Assembly (NCBI GenBank): GCA_001579985.1
Contig: LRSR01005416.1
Coordinates: 1-54,939, forward strand
Source: Hypsibius dujardini
Lineage: Eukaryota; Tardigrada; Eutardigrada; Parachela; Hypsibiidae
DNA length: 54,939 nucleotides
Reading direction: 5' to 3'
The notes under the pieces are model-generated. The model was not told where the DNA came from and ran no database searches. It saw nothing but the letters and a program-made list of their open reading frames with translations. This document shows positions 36,401 through 54,301 of the stretch, in pieces. The position numbers and the translations under genes are program-made. Within the stretch, counting starts at the first letter, position 1. The number at the start of each line of letters is the position of its first letter.

Positions 36401-39400
36401 CGGTACTTTAGTATATTGTTAACGCCACTGTGAATCAAGATTCAGCACGGTCAATTTGTGTTTTCAGTGCTCAGGGAGTTGAGCATATTAAGTAAAAATG
36501 GCATTTAAATTCTTAATTAAAAACACATAAATACAAACTAAAAGCTACAATTAGAAAGTACAATTACGTAACTACTAAATAAACACTCTGTACAACTGAA
36601 AAATACAACTAGGAAAATACTAAGTTCTAAAAGCAACTACTAACTAATACTACCACAAATATGCATACCCTTCATGGGGTACGTATGAAAGCCCAAAATA
36701 CGGCATGGCTGCTGTCATTGCATACTGATGTACCTTTAGCAGCGCTTCCGCCGTGTAAATCATTCCAAATCCGAGGTTGAGGAAGACCATCACTTTGGTC
36801 ATTATGTGCGCCTCAACACTGTCGTCGTCCGGCGTGGCGGTCAACGAGTAGATGGTCAGAATGACGTTTGCTATTATGATTCCCTGGATGGTGTCCTCGA
36901 ACTGAGGTGTCTGCACCATGTGGAAGATGTGGCGGCGAAAACGGCTCACGGGTGGCACCAGATGGCTTTCCCGGTTTTTCTCGTAGTCCGAGTACAATTT
37001 ACCCATTTTTGTTTTCTAAAATTATACGTACGAACTAGGGTAAAATTACATAACAAGGGGCGAAATATTCAGAGGAAAAATGAGGGAAACACATTATGTA
37101 CTTTGCAATGCTTGCCCAGTGAGCGATGAATTAATATGTAAGTGCACTCTTTTAGTGTGTCCTTCTAAATAAACATGCGTAACCCATTCGCAGTTTTAAT
37201 CTAGATTTTAACGATAGAAGCAAAAGATATATCCCACCCAACCAAAAGAGAGACGCAACTTTTACTGCCCACCAAATATATAAGGTCCACTGACCTCTAG
37301 AAATTGTCCTGATATTTTTCGCCTTTGTACAAATTTTAAGTCATACAAATTATACAAATTTTTAATTCATTTTCTATGTAGTAAATAGTTTAGAAAACAG
37401 GTTAGGACGAAATTTTCCGGTATTTACCGTTCCTTCGTTAAAGACTAATTTTTGCAGTGGAACGACATCACAGATGGTATTGGACCTTTTGATGTTTTTG
37501 AAATTATTTTCCGGAAATATTAACGCAATGTTTGCAGTTGGTTCCGACAGCGTTTAAATACATTATTAGTACTAATAAAAATAAAAAGGTTATCCCTGAT
37601 TTAAAAAAACAGTTTGATGGTTTTTTTGTGCAAAATAAACACTCCATTTTTTTGCCAATCTAAAACTGAATTTTTGAACTATTTTCTTAATTAAAAATAC
37701 TACAAGTATACTGCGGCACTCTAGGGAACTTACAATAGACACTGCAAAATCCGAAAAAAGGTATTTTCTGATGTCCCGTGCGGTGACGACGTTCTTCATG
37801 TGAGCCAGTGCTTCGTCCGCCAAACTGTCTAATATCTTCAAGGCTGCTGCAGTCAGCATGCCGGATTCGTACTGGCGTCGGAATGACATCTTCTTGGCCT
37901 TGACGATCCGGCTGATGGCCATCTCATTCAGTTCTGTGATTTCTCGCGGGAGGGCGCTTATTTTGTCGCAGTCCGGACACTTGACTTGGGCTGTGAGAAC
38001 TCGGCCGTTGATTTGATATTTCTGCGAGAGAAAATATATTTCGATATCTATCATCAGACAAGCAATAAGAAAAATGCAAACAAATATTTAAACAAACAAG
38101 CAAATTGTACTACTTGTCACGTATTATCTCTTCTTAAAGAAGTATGTGTTAATTCGAGATAACAGGACAAATCGGTTTTCAATTCAATTTTAATATCTTA
38201 TTAATTCAATCAAAATGGTAAGTTTTATAAACTAGTCAGTTTTTATTTATTTAAAATAGTAGTTCTCGTTTTCTGCCGATTTTCTCGATGGAATCGAAGA
38301 GACCAGGCAATAGTGCATCAGTAACAGCAAACAGATATGAAGGAATTCGCCCTCCAGAGTGGTCTCATTTCCTTGTGAGTCTTGCGTGTTAAAACTCTGA
38401 GTATCTATCCAAAACTTAGTAATTCAGACGAAATTCACATAATAATGTTTTCAAAAAAAATGTCCAAATGGTTTAGGGAAACCTAATGACGTCACGCGAC
38501 GTATTTTGAAACAAAATCCAAAACGTAAACGTTTGCAAATCTAAACTACTTCTGTGGAAGACATATTGGAAACTGAAAACAATTGTTCGTTGCTAAAACG
38601 TTCGGTGACCGGCTTGAGTTTTCAACTCAAACAAAGCGCCTGGTTGCCCTTAAAGCAGATATTTTTTCGCACCCTGGTCTGTTGCATTTGCCGTTCTGGG
38701 TTGTTGTCTTCCCGCTTGAGTCCCATCTCCTTTCGATCGAGTTCGGTGTGTTTCGCGACCATCTTCCAGTCGACATCGGTGAATAAAGTATCCTGCCTCA
38801 TACTGGAGATTTGGTCTCTTCGCAAGTCCGTCATCATCTCGAGGAAGCCCTTTCGGGTGAGTATAGAGACCGGCGATTCGGAATGCTCAGCGTTCATTGC
38901 TAAAACCAATCATATATGTAACCGCAGTAGTATATAATTTCAAAAAATATATGTTAATCTAAAACTCTTTATTTCTTCTATTTATATATAATCACTTTAG
39001 AAAATATCTGTGCACGCTTCTCTGCATTTATGATTAATGAAGTATTTACAGAATTTATTAGTTATTCATTATTTTCAATTAATGTTATAATTATTAGTAC
39101 ATATACAATATATAATGTGAAATCACCCATGATTCGAAGAAGTCGAGACATAGTGAGTCCCTGAAACACCTGCGACAGAGCAATCGCTGCGATAACGTTC
39201 AACTTGAAGGCCGGATAAGCTTCTTCTCGTGTGTCCAGCAAAGTATCCCCGTTTATTGCTAGCAGATTTTTCAGCACGATCAGCGTCACGGCGCCCTTGG
39301 GCGTGGTCCAAGTCATCAGCATGATATTACGCAAATCATATAGCTCCCAGCCGTACTTCATCCGTGATACCAAAGGCCTGACGATATTAAGCGTGGCCAA

Positions 39401-39751
39401 CTGGGACCATACGTTAAAGGCGAAGATGGTGAAGTAGATTGCTAGTTCCTTGGTCCATTCAAATTCGTACGTATGGTCAGTGTTTTTTTCCGAAATGTTG
39501 AATGTTAACTGGGCCAAAAAGTGACCAGCCATAATATAGACAAAGACATCCAGAACGTATGTGAATGTTCCCAACAGTCTGAAAAAAATTAATAACACGT
39601 CTCACGAGTCACGCCAGAAAAAGCACAGACAGGAGCAAGCAAATGATGACACAGCTCTTTAGGCAAGTAGGTGCACTGTAACTGAATAAATAGACAAATA
39701 GGTAGGCAGTCAGGCATGCATTGAAACAGGTAGGCAGTCAGGCAGGCAGGC

Positions 39752-39795
<44 letters not shown>

Positions 39796-41913
39796 GGACA
39801 TGTATATTTTAAGTAATCTTACTGATCCACGGTGGCTTGGACCTTTGCACTGATCGATGCCTTCTGAAAATTTGTCCACAGCCCCAAGGCAATTACCGAG
39901 GTCAGTCCACTAACTCCACATAAATGGTAACCTCCCCATGCGGTGAGGAACGGCATACAGATGACGATCAAAACCTCCGAAATCCAGTAGTTGTAAACGC
40001 GTTTCATCACCACGCTTAGGAGGGTCCCGCAAGCTAATCCTGCCGCGCCAGTGATGGAAAAAACAATACATTAAAGTCCCAAACTAATCAAAATCATTAT
40101 GGAGGCAGGTGTTATTTTATTACCCGTGCATGGGCGTACCGAAAGCCGGAGCGGCGATCCCAGCCATTATAATATTGACAATTATTGTAGCTGCGTCCAC
40201 TGATTCGGCAGCCGACGTCACCATAATGTCCAGCAGGATGTCGTGCCAGAGGAAAGAGACGCAGTTTCCGATGAGAGCGTTTGCCGCCATCAGAGTTGAC
40301 ACACTCCGATCACATCCTAACAAACCATACAAAGTTAAAGGAGCTTTAAAGGTTTCAAGCTTACAAAATGCGGAAACACAAAATAAAACTAATACATTGT
40401 ATATATAATGTGTTCAAAAACTATAAAAATGTTAGCTTGACAAACTATGCTGAATGAATTATATTGTATTATATTTTGTTTCAATTGTTTTTAATAAGAA
40501 GCCGAACCGAACGTACCTGATCTATCTAATGCATCCTCAATGTTTATGGAATCGGTGGTGGTGACGATGGTACCAAACAGCAAACCCAAAAGGACATCCC
40601 ACGAATCGACATGCCCTTTCGAACCGATCATCAGGGTACTGGAGAAGGCCACACAGGCAATGTCCCCAGCTGTAAAAATAAACATTTATTCGCTTTATGA
40701 CAATGGCCAATTTATATCAAAATTATTACGTTTCCTTAAAATTGACCTGAAAATAAGTGATTTGTGCTCAAACGGATCCAGTTCATTCTCCAAATTCACT
40801 TTTAATAATTAATCTTCGCGGCGAAAAATAATTTGGAGTCATTTTACTTTTGCAAAGGATTAATCATTAACCAATTAGCCTAATTCCAAGATTATACTAA
40901 TCTTAATTAATGTTCCACCAAAACTGTCAAATAAAAAATTTAAATCCAAATTATTCCAACAATTTATCGAGAAATAAATATTTTACTTTCAAAGAAATTT
41001 GGAAATAAATTATTTATTCAAAAAATTGATTTGTGATTCTTCCCATAAATCGTTTATTCTCTAAAGCTCCTCTTTAAGTATTAAATAAATGATCTGCGCC
41101 GAAACAGAATTCGAAATCGATTCATTTTTTAAATTTATCTTCAACCAATTAGCGTAATTCCAAAATTATACCTCCTTTTAATTATTATCCCATCAAAGCA
41201 AATGAAAATAAATATTTCCCATTACTTTTAAATTATAATAAATAATAAAATAATAATAATAAATAACTTGTAATACTAACAATAATTTATATAAATAATT
41301 AAATAATAAATAATAATAATAAATAATATAAATCATTAGATAGTAATAAATAATTTATACTTCCTTTTAGTTATTATCATCCATCAAAGCAAACAAAAAT
41401 AATTAATTTACACCCAAGATTATGTTGAAAATATTATTTGCAAATAGTTAGTCCGCTTTCAAGCTGAACAGTCCGTCAAGAAATGCTTCATTTGAAGATG
41501 ATTTTGTTAAGCTTACTGCGGCCCAAAGTGGAGGTGAGGAGGATCTGTTTCCAGAGGATACGTAGCGAGTGGAGCGGTATCTGGTAGGCCGGTGAGAAGA
41601 GCAGCAGCGGCACAAACAGCAGCATCACATAATCACCGCGCAGCTTCAGTGCCGACGTGAAGACCTTGGCCACATTCTGGCCGTACGAGTGCTCCCGGGT
41701 GAAGTACTCCCCAAAGCCCATACAACAGCCGACCAGCATGGCGACCAGCGAGTAGGGAACGCCGTAAGCCTTACCCCAAAACTCGTGAAAGTACTTGATG
41801 ATGCAGGCCAGGAGGACGACGAAGCCCGTGGAGAAGACCTCCACGGCGTGACAGTGCGCCCGGAAGAGGCAGTCCTCGGAATCCGAGCTGAGGGAAATTG
41901 TGGCTTCAGGCAT
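30406..41913 (-). CDS. SLC9C: Sperm-type Na+/H+ exchanger with voltage sensor and CNBD
   Basis: Sixteen exons: 41913-41517, 40669-40517, 40316-40140, 40039-39823, 39578-39127, 38899-38673, 38021-37734, 37015-36734, 35399-35169, 35033-34683, 34544-33978, 33607-33386, 33039-32911, 32806-32736, 31941-31582, 30556-30406; 1424 residues, all phases consistent. SLC9C proteins couple flagellar membrane voltage and cAMP to proton efflux in sperm. An NHE-type membrane domain (exons 1-5) is followed by a cytosolic linker and a four-helix voltage sensor whose S4 (about residues 790-808) is RVLRLVRILRASRALRLLR, seven Arg at every third position. A cyclic-nucleotide-binding fold follows (FEIGTTFLNVGAVADGIYVI, then NEQALLIGFPRRSYVV with the Glu and Arg). 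The Ser/Gln-rich tail is unique. Ion-path residues are altered: TTDS for AxDP, GNC for the ND motif, PKGA for LRGA. Exon 3 end uses TTTCG|GTACGC; another GT there breaks the frame. C1 versus C2 cannot be decided. Confidence 0.9.
31300..31560. repeat. AT-rich tandem units in SLC9C intron 15-16
   Basis: The words AATTTAATTCCAAATTTAAAATTT and TTAATTTAATTCCA-type strings recur at roughly 60-90 bp. Low complexity, no coding signal. Confidence 0.5.
33656..33935. repeat. (CAGACA)n tract in SLC9C intron 11
   Basis: Near-perfect cagaca hexamers on plus, TGTCTG on the transcript strand. Confidence 0.95.
34566..34668. repeat. Degenerate (ACAG)n tract in SLC9C intron 10
   Basis: gacagaca units on plus, CTGT on the transcript strand. 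Confidence 0.8.
35888..36682. mobile_element. ~800-bp fold-back element in SLC9C intron 8
   Basis: CCCATGAAGGGT-type sequence at 35894-35905 is repeated inverted at 36667-36679. Internally, TTTATTTAGTAGTTACGTA and the following CTTTCTAATTGTA segment (35960-36010, and again at about 36045-36090) occur inverted at about 36520-36580. The region is AT-rich, non-coding, and ends about 50 bp from exon 8. Confidence 0.65.
39680..39803. repeat. (ACAG)n tract in SLC9C intron 4
   Basis: A perfect cagacagacag core at 39750-39797 with diverged GCAG/GTAG flank. CTGT on the transcript strand, starting 20-30 bp after the donor. Confidence 0.9.
40740..41420. repeat. Degenerate AT-rich repeats in SLC9C intron 1
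   Basis: AACCAATTAGCCTAATTCCA near 40870 recurs as AACCAATTAGCGTAATTCCA near 41143. TTATTATC...CATCAAAGCAAA near 41185 recurs near 41380. Confidence 0.55.
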
Positions 41914-42045
41914 GTTTGAGCATCAGGATCCGCGGTCATGGCTGCATACTCCTTTTCTTTCCTCTCTCCCCTCTGTAGTAACAAAATTATAATAAAAATC
42001 TCTCGCGGTGGAATGGTTTTGAATGTTTGCCGCTAGAGTGTGGGT

Positions 42046-42058
42046 GTTGCTTGGAAAC
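42046..42058. promoter_or_regulatory. Candidate RFX X-box upstream of SLC9C
   Basis: GTTGCTTGGAAAC fits the X-box consensus RYYNYY-N-RRNRAC with a one-base spacer. It lies 132 bp upstream of the SLC9C start codon. Confidence 0.45.
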
Positions 42059-42394
42059 AATCGCCCCATTCGAAAAAGAGAGTATATACCGCAGGGCCTT
42101 CACTATCTTACATTGACAATCGAGGGAGTTCTCATACAGTTGTAGAACATCAGTTTTTAACCATTTTTCTCCGTTAGAAATTATTTCTTAGACAATATAT
42201 GTTTTATCTTCAGTCCACTAGCACCAACTTTTATCCAGTCCTGTTGTAATGAGAAGACGACTGCAGACCTCTAGCCTCCTCCTCTCTCACTTTCTTTGTC
42301 TTAATGTAATTTGATCCCTCTTCTTACATTTGTGGAACGTTCTCTGCAACCACAGAGGAAGAGACAGAGCTCTCTGTTTCTTGTGCTGCCCTGC

Positions 42395-42470
42395 AGCTGT
42401 CTGGGTCTTCCGTCTCTTCTCGTCCAGCTGTCTGGGTTCTCGGTCTCTTCTCGTCCAGCTGTCTGCTCTG
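42395..42470. repeat. Two-copy 37-bp tandem duplication
   Basis: CAGCTGTCTGGGT...CTCTTCTCGTC occurs twice in direct succession with three or four mismatches, and a third partial CAGCTGTCTG follows. Confidence 0.75.
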
Positions 42471-42527
42471 TCCCTCTGCATATATATTGCTCACTGCCGA
42501 GTTTCGCGCTGCCAACTCAATCTAATA

Positions 42528-42807
42528 CCGTAATCCCCCGATCTCAAGGGACACTTTTTTGCCCTACCAGTTAATTTGATCCACCCCGGATCTTAACTGT
42601 TCATCGCCGTCTGCTATTGTTCACCTACAATCAATAAATCAACTAATTTACTGTGTGCGGCAAGAAATTCCGCTTAATCAATAAATCAATCGCTGCCAAG
42701 TTGGTTTTAAATTTCAACCAATCACGACACGGTGAATCCGATTGAACAGTCAACCGATGACTGGAAGGGGTGGGGTTTAACTGTCCCTTGAGATCGGGGG
42801 AATACGG
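42528..42807. mobile_element. 280-bp TA-flanked MITE
   Basis: Terminal inverted repeats of about 26 bp begin CCGTAATCCCCCGATCTCAA at 42528 and match inverted at 42807 with one mismatch (A/T). TA flanks both ends (42526-42527, 42808-42809). It has no coding capacity. The termini differ from those of the MITE at 6609-6994, so this is a separate family. Confidence 0.93.
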
Positions 42808-43969
42808 TACTGAATGCCTGAACTCATCGGTAGTCTATGTGCCCTATTCCTTCACACAATCAGGCAAATCTTTGACCGAATCAGCTGACCCGCCAAAACC
42901 GAAATGAACGGCTAGCATTGGCCCGTTTGACGGCTCGCGGGCGGAGCTATCAAATGGACTAATGTTTAATGTCGAGAAATACGACTGGCCAGCAAATATT
43001 TTGCAGAATATCATTGGTTAATAAGAGCCAATGAAATTTGTTGGTAAAATCGAAGCCTGCTGAAACGGGTCAGAAGCAGACAGGTGTAAAGGCTTGCATT
43101 GCTATCCCCCTCAATGAGGCCTTTTACAGTTTCCGCCGCCTATCGGCGGGCGCCGCTTGGTGCAATTTATGAAAATCCCTCGAGGATCAGAGCCGATTCA
43201 GACGATATTCTACGAAGTGACACGGTGAATCTCCGTTACTTCTTAGACTCAATTGCGTTTCCATTAGTCGATTTACGGTAGTTGGATTAGTGAAAAAATT
43301 GAGTGTAGTGTAGCTCCTCCTACACGTAGCCAATAGGGCCATTTGGGTGCGGCAGTCAGTAAGCAGTGTACATACGCTGGCTTTCATGATTTTTCTCGGC
43401 TTTACAAATTCTTCAGTGGCATAACTTTCTACCAAGTAAATCCTATAAAAATGAATGGCTAACTTTATAAGCAATTCTTTTCGTTCGCTCAATGTTCTAA
43501 ATTTCGTTCGCTCAATGGTCTAAATTTTGTTTTGAAACAGCGGATCAGCCAACACGTTCTTTCTGTCTCGAAACCGTATCTCGCTGATGTGAGGCTTATT
43601 TTACTTGGGGCATTATTCAAGTGTGAATTCAGAATGACTTGGAAATACTTTTTTTTATTTAGGCCTAATTCCGTGATGAAAATAAAAATTTATTTTTCGC
43701 CAATAAAATCGGACATCGTTTTTGGGTGATAGGAATGTGATATTTCAAAAGTTGAGATTTCAGATTCCAACGGAGTACATTGGAATCTGAACTGTTTCAC
43801 GATTTTTCCACGCTTTCGGAACCGCGAACTCGGGAACTTCATTGTGTTGTTCAGTACGTGTGTACTGTGTACGTGACATTTATACAGATACAGTATTGTG
43901 TACAGGCTGTTAGAATAACCGCCATAATTTTTAAGTCACAGAATATTAAATGTATTAAATATATTTGTA

Positions 43970-44021
43970 TTGCTATTATTATTATTATTGTTATTAGTTT
44001 TATTAGTAATATTATTAATGA

Positions 44022-44056
<35 letters not shown>

Positions 44057-44180
44057 GTTTTATTAGTAATACTATTAATGATATTATTATTATTATTACC
44101 ACAAATTAAATTTTTTTTAAACATATCATTACTAATATTACTACTATTATTACTGCCACTATTATCAATAAATGATAGGT
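43970..44180. repeat. (ATT)n trinucleotide array
   Basis: Long TTA/ATT repeats interspersed with TTAGTTTTATTAGTAAT units, intergenic. Confidence 0.9.
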
Positions 44181-45594
44181 TTACACACATTATGTCGCGT
44201 CATTAATTCATAAGAAAAAATGCAACACAATAAATCTGGTGTAAAGTTTGCGCTTTCTGTGTCTACAGGCTATTTATCATCTGAGCAAAATAGCCGATAG
44301 AACGGGAACTCCAGAGAGGCCCCTGTCAAGTTCTAGCGAGACCACGTATGACTCCTGCTGGAAATATCTTTTGTTGGGTTAAATCAATAAATAAGATAAA
44401 GAAGATGTATTGTATTTTAATGAGTAATCAATTAATTTTTACTCCAGCAGTCAAATGCGATTATTAACGAGCTGATATTTCTTAAACTCTTGCTCTTCCA
44501 AAACTCTTTTAAATAAATTACATTCGGTTTATGTTGGAAAGGTAAGATTGAGGAATTTAGCGGGAATACCGCTGCTAATAATGTCATTCGAGTATTGTTT
44601 CTATGCGAATACTCACAGTCAGTACAGTCCTCGTTTTTGCAAAAAGAATTTAGAAAATAGAATAACTTCAAATTAAATGAAACAATAAAATTAACAAATA
44701 TCTTATATTTTAATTAATAACACTAATTATTACTTCTTATTTTTTGTAAAATAAAAAAACTCAGTATCAGGGCTGTACATAAGCGCAGTATCTAATAGGT
44801 TTAACGCTTACATTTTAGAAGATGACTGAATCTTGCACACTTTGCTAAAATTCAAAATGGCAAAGCACCGCGGTACTAGCTGGACGTGACAGCGAGACGC
44901 GGACATTTTTCAGCAGGAGCAACGCCCAAATCTTTTAAAACCGAATCAACAGAACTTTATTCTTAAATAGGACGCGTGGTGAAAACTTTGTCGCAGCTGA
45001 ACTGGAATGAATTTGTAATTGTACAATTTATGTCTGTATGCAGTTTGAACGAATACCGTTTTTAGCATTCAACCGGAAATTGATTATGCAAGTGAATCCA
45101 GGCGCATGTCCTAAATGTTAAAAAACATTACGCAGGATGAGTTAATTTGATTTTCCGGGCAAGATTGCGTCGAATCGAATCGAATTTCGGGTTTACATCT
45201 GTGTGTTATTACATGTGTGTTAAGTTATTGCAATTACAGTAGTACATGTGCGTGAAAGGTGCGAGCTCACGCACAAATCACGGTCCAAGGTGAAAGTGTG
45301 ACGGCACTTATCGTTAATCGCTTATCTGCGAAATATTTAAAACAATGGTTCACGTTCCTTTGCAAGTTGCAACAGTTGCATTAACACAGGCACCGATGAC
45401 TTCATTCTTTGGCCTGTGTTTCCTCTTTCATCGCTGTTCTTCTTTCCATTGACATACTTAACGGTGAGAAGGTGGGTAGATTGAAGAAGCAGCGCAGTCA
45501 TCCAGCATGCCAACGCACCCGCCCCTGCAAGTGCAAGGCGCGCGGCACAAGAAGCTTTCATTACCCCAACTTCGGACCGGGCCGATTATTCAAC

Positions 45595-46955
45595 ATGGCT
45601 GACCGTGAAAACACTCCGCTTCGCTTCGTCCTGGAGGGCGGTGTGGGCTGCGGAAAATCGACCCTCATCCAGCACCTCCAACAACACTCGTCCACTTCCC
45701 ATTGGCAGTGCTTCCTCGAGGTTCGTTGATAAACTGATTCGTGTTGCTGCCAGTCTGGTTTCCTGGTTCTCTGTCTGTGCGACTGTCTGTGAGTCTGTCT
45801 GTGCGACTTTCTGTGAGTCTGTACGTGCGTCTTTGTGTCTGCTTGCCTGCCTTCCTGTTCATCTGTCTGACTGCCTTACTGTCTGCCTCCCTGAAGGTCT
45901 GTCTGTCTGCCTGCTTGCCTGCCTGACTTTTGGTTTTGTGTGCTTGCATACCTGTTTTTTGCTTGATTGACTGAACCTGACTGTCTGAATGTCGGTCTTT
46001 CCGTAGGTCTGTCTGACTGCCTTTTTATTTGTTGCTGTTGTAAGCTATCTTGAACTCATTATTTCGCTCCCAAATAGCCTCTGTTACGTTGGAAGGACTT
46101 CAACGGTATAGACTATCTTGACCGCTTCTACAAAAGCCCGAAGGCGCCTGGATTCTGTAAGGATTTGCAGAGTGTCGTCTTGCACAGCTACAAGGAGCTG
46201 ATGGAGCGGACCGTCACCGGTCCAGTTCAGCTGTACGAGCGCTCGGCCTACTCTGCCATGGAGATATTCTGTCCCGCCAATTTCGACAAGGAGTTCCTTA
46301 ACGTTGATGATATGTCTAGTCTGGAGAAGCAGTACCGTAAGGATATCATACCGCTTGGGGAGTTTCACGGCTGGATTTACCTGCGCACGACGCCACAACT
46401 GTGCTATGAGCGGATGAAGCAGCGCGGCTATCCGAACGATGGTGTGCTGGACTTGGAGTATGCCCAAGTGGTGCACGATTACCATGAGGAGGTGTTTGGC
46501 AGCAAGCCGGGGACATTGATTGTGAATGAAATGTCGGCTGAACAGGTCTGCGTAGCCTGGGCTGCCTTGTTTTTCTGACTGTCTGTGTCTTTGTCTGGAT
46601 CTAAGTCTGCGTGTGCAAAGGCAGCCCGTGTCTGTGTCTGTGTCTGTGTCTGTGTCTGTGTCTGTGTCTGTGTCTGTGTCTGTGTCTGTGTCTGTGTCTG
46701 TGTCTGTGTTTGTGGGTCTGTCTGTCTGTGTCTGTGTCTGTGTCTGTCTGAATCGGCGTCGATGTCTGTCGGTTTCTGTGCCTGTGCCTGTGCCTGTGCC
46801 TGATTTGCAAATGCCTGAATACCCATTTCATTTCTCATCCCCAGAGCGTGGCGCTAAAGATGAAGGCGGTTATTACGTTTGTTCAGCGGAAGCTGTATGA
46901 GACTGGCGGTGTATATGTGGCGTTGCCAGATGGATCTTTGAACTTGCGGACCTGA
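45595..46955 (+). CDS. dNK: Deoxynucleoside kinase
   Basis: Three exons, 45595-45720, 46078-46545 and 46845-46955, phase 0 throughout, encode 234 residues (Drosophila dNK 250). The enzyme phosphorylates deoxynucleosides to monophosphates in the salvage pathway. Motifs: P-loop GGVGCGKST (residues 15-23), the RWKDFNG segment after the first junction (WRNLNG in relatives), the YERSAYSAMEIF motif with ERS at about 96-98, and the LID Arg cluster (LRTTPQLCYERMKQRG). Insects have one broad-specificity enzyme; vertebrates have TK2, dCK and dGK. This protein is nearest the dNK/TK2 group by eye. The P-loop starts 14 residues after the chosen ATG, so no mitochondrial targeting peptide is included. The frame is open upstream to 45409 but contains no ATG. 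Exon 1 has a weak donor (GAG|GTTCGT). Both introns are CTGT tracts. Confidence 0.93.
45770..46020 (+). repeat. Degenerate (CTGT)n tract, dNK intron 1
   Basis: CTGT/CTGC/CTTG units, sense orientation. Confidence 0.8.
46575..46800 (+). repeat. (TGTGTC)n tract, dNK intron 2
   Basis: Hexamer TGTGTC array with CTGT flanks and a TGTGCC end, sense orientation. Confidence 0.95.
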
Positions 46956-47920
46956 GGCAGGGACAGAATGCCGATTTTCTTAACTCCGTCAAAGCTCGCT
47001 CATCTCTTTTGTTCTCAATAATTTTAAATTTCAACTTGCGTTTTCGACTGAAAAGATACCAATTTGTTTTGTGAATACTGACTGCTCAATCCGGTTTGAT
47101 CTTCGAGTACGGTGGCGAGTACACTTTACGCACAAGTGTTTTCTCCTCTTTTTGGTTAGTCTGATCTTCACTTTATTGAACCTTTGTTTCTTTTTTGCTC
47201 CTTTTTTGTTTAGATTCATCTTTAAGAACAGTAGCAACGCTTTCTTGAAAGCCATTTGTACATGTACATACAGTTCGTAGCAAGATGCTCTGAAGTTGAT
47301 CTAGGGAAGAATGGTGAAAAGAATAAACACGAGTGGCGGTAAAGTAATTTAAAAATGCGTTTTTCCCTGTCAATTCGACATAGGAGGTTTTGAGTGTTCT
47401 CACAGTTAATAGAAGGGACACCGGACAATGAAGTTTTCAATTTTTTGAAAGACTTTCTTTGAACGGTTTTTAGTTTAGTTCTTTCATTAACCACTGTAAA
47501 ACTTTTAGTTTTAGTCGAAATTATTTTTTGCTTACTAGAATTCTTGACGAGAAAAAAAAATTAGCTTAGTGTTTTTTTGGGAAGCAAAAAAAGCTAAAAC
47601 AAAAATTTATGTTAATCACTAGAAGTTTAATTTTAGTTTCAGTTTAGATGTTTTAGTCAATTAAAGTTTGCGCGACTATTGTCTAGACAAAAAGGGGCAA
47701 AAAAGTTTTTTTTTTCGTCAAAAAAGTTGCCCTGTCTCTGTTGAATTCATTCCTGGGCAGTTCTCAATTCCCTCAGAACAATCTCGCCGTACCGGTTTAT
47801 TTGACAAGCAGTCGAATTTTCATTGAAAAAAATACACAGAGCACTACAAAGATTTGTCGATAATTGAACGCAAAAAAAGAACGCCTAATTCCTCCCCAGA
47901 ACCAAAGCTCAAATTTTACA
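46956..47920. other. Convergent intergenic spacer
   Basis: Between the 3' ends of dNK and the esterase gene. It contains TTTTAGTT-type repeats at 47480-47660 similar to those at 8715-8885, and the esterase poly(A) signal. No gene is seen. Confidence 0.6.
47796..47801 (-). promoter_or_regulatory. Poly(A) signal of esterase gene
   Basis: AATAAA on the minus strand, 120 bp past the stop codon. Confidence 0.5.

Positions 47921-54301
<6,381 letters not shown>

Larger units (their letters stand above)
41914..45594. other. Large gene-free interval
   Basis: Contains the SLC9C promoter with an X-box (42046-42058), a short 37-bp tandem duplication (42395-42470), a MITE (42528-42807), a direct repeat TTCGTTCGCTCAATG near 43480-43520 and an (ATT)n array (43970-44180). 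It also holds the upstream region of the kinase gene. I see no further gene on either strand. Confidence 0.65.

Noticed and set aside
40122-40140. Alternative donor of SLC9C exon 3 (CACGG|GTAATA)
   Set aside because: It gives phase 2, which does not fit the next exon; TTTCG|GTACGC gives phase 1 and restores a family-like PAFGLACG segment.
45409-45594. N-terminal extension of the deoxynucleoside kinase as a mitochondrial targeting peptide
   Set aside because: The frame is open but contains no ATG; the apparent start is TTG. The first ATG is at 45595, and an upstream exon cannot be shown.
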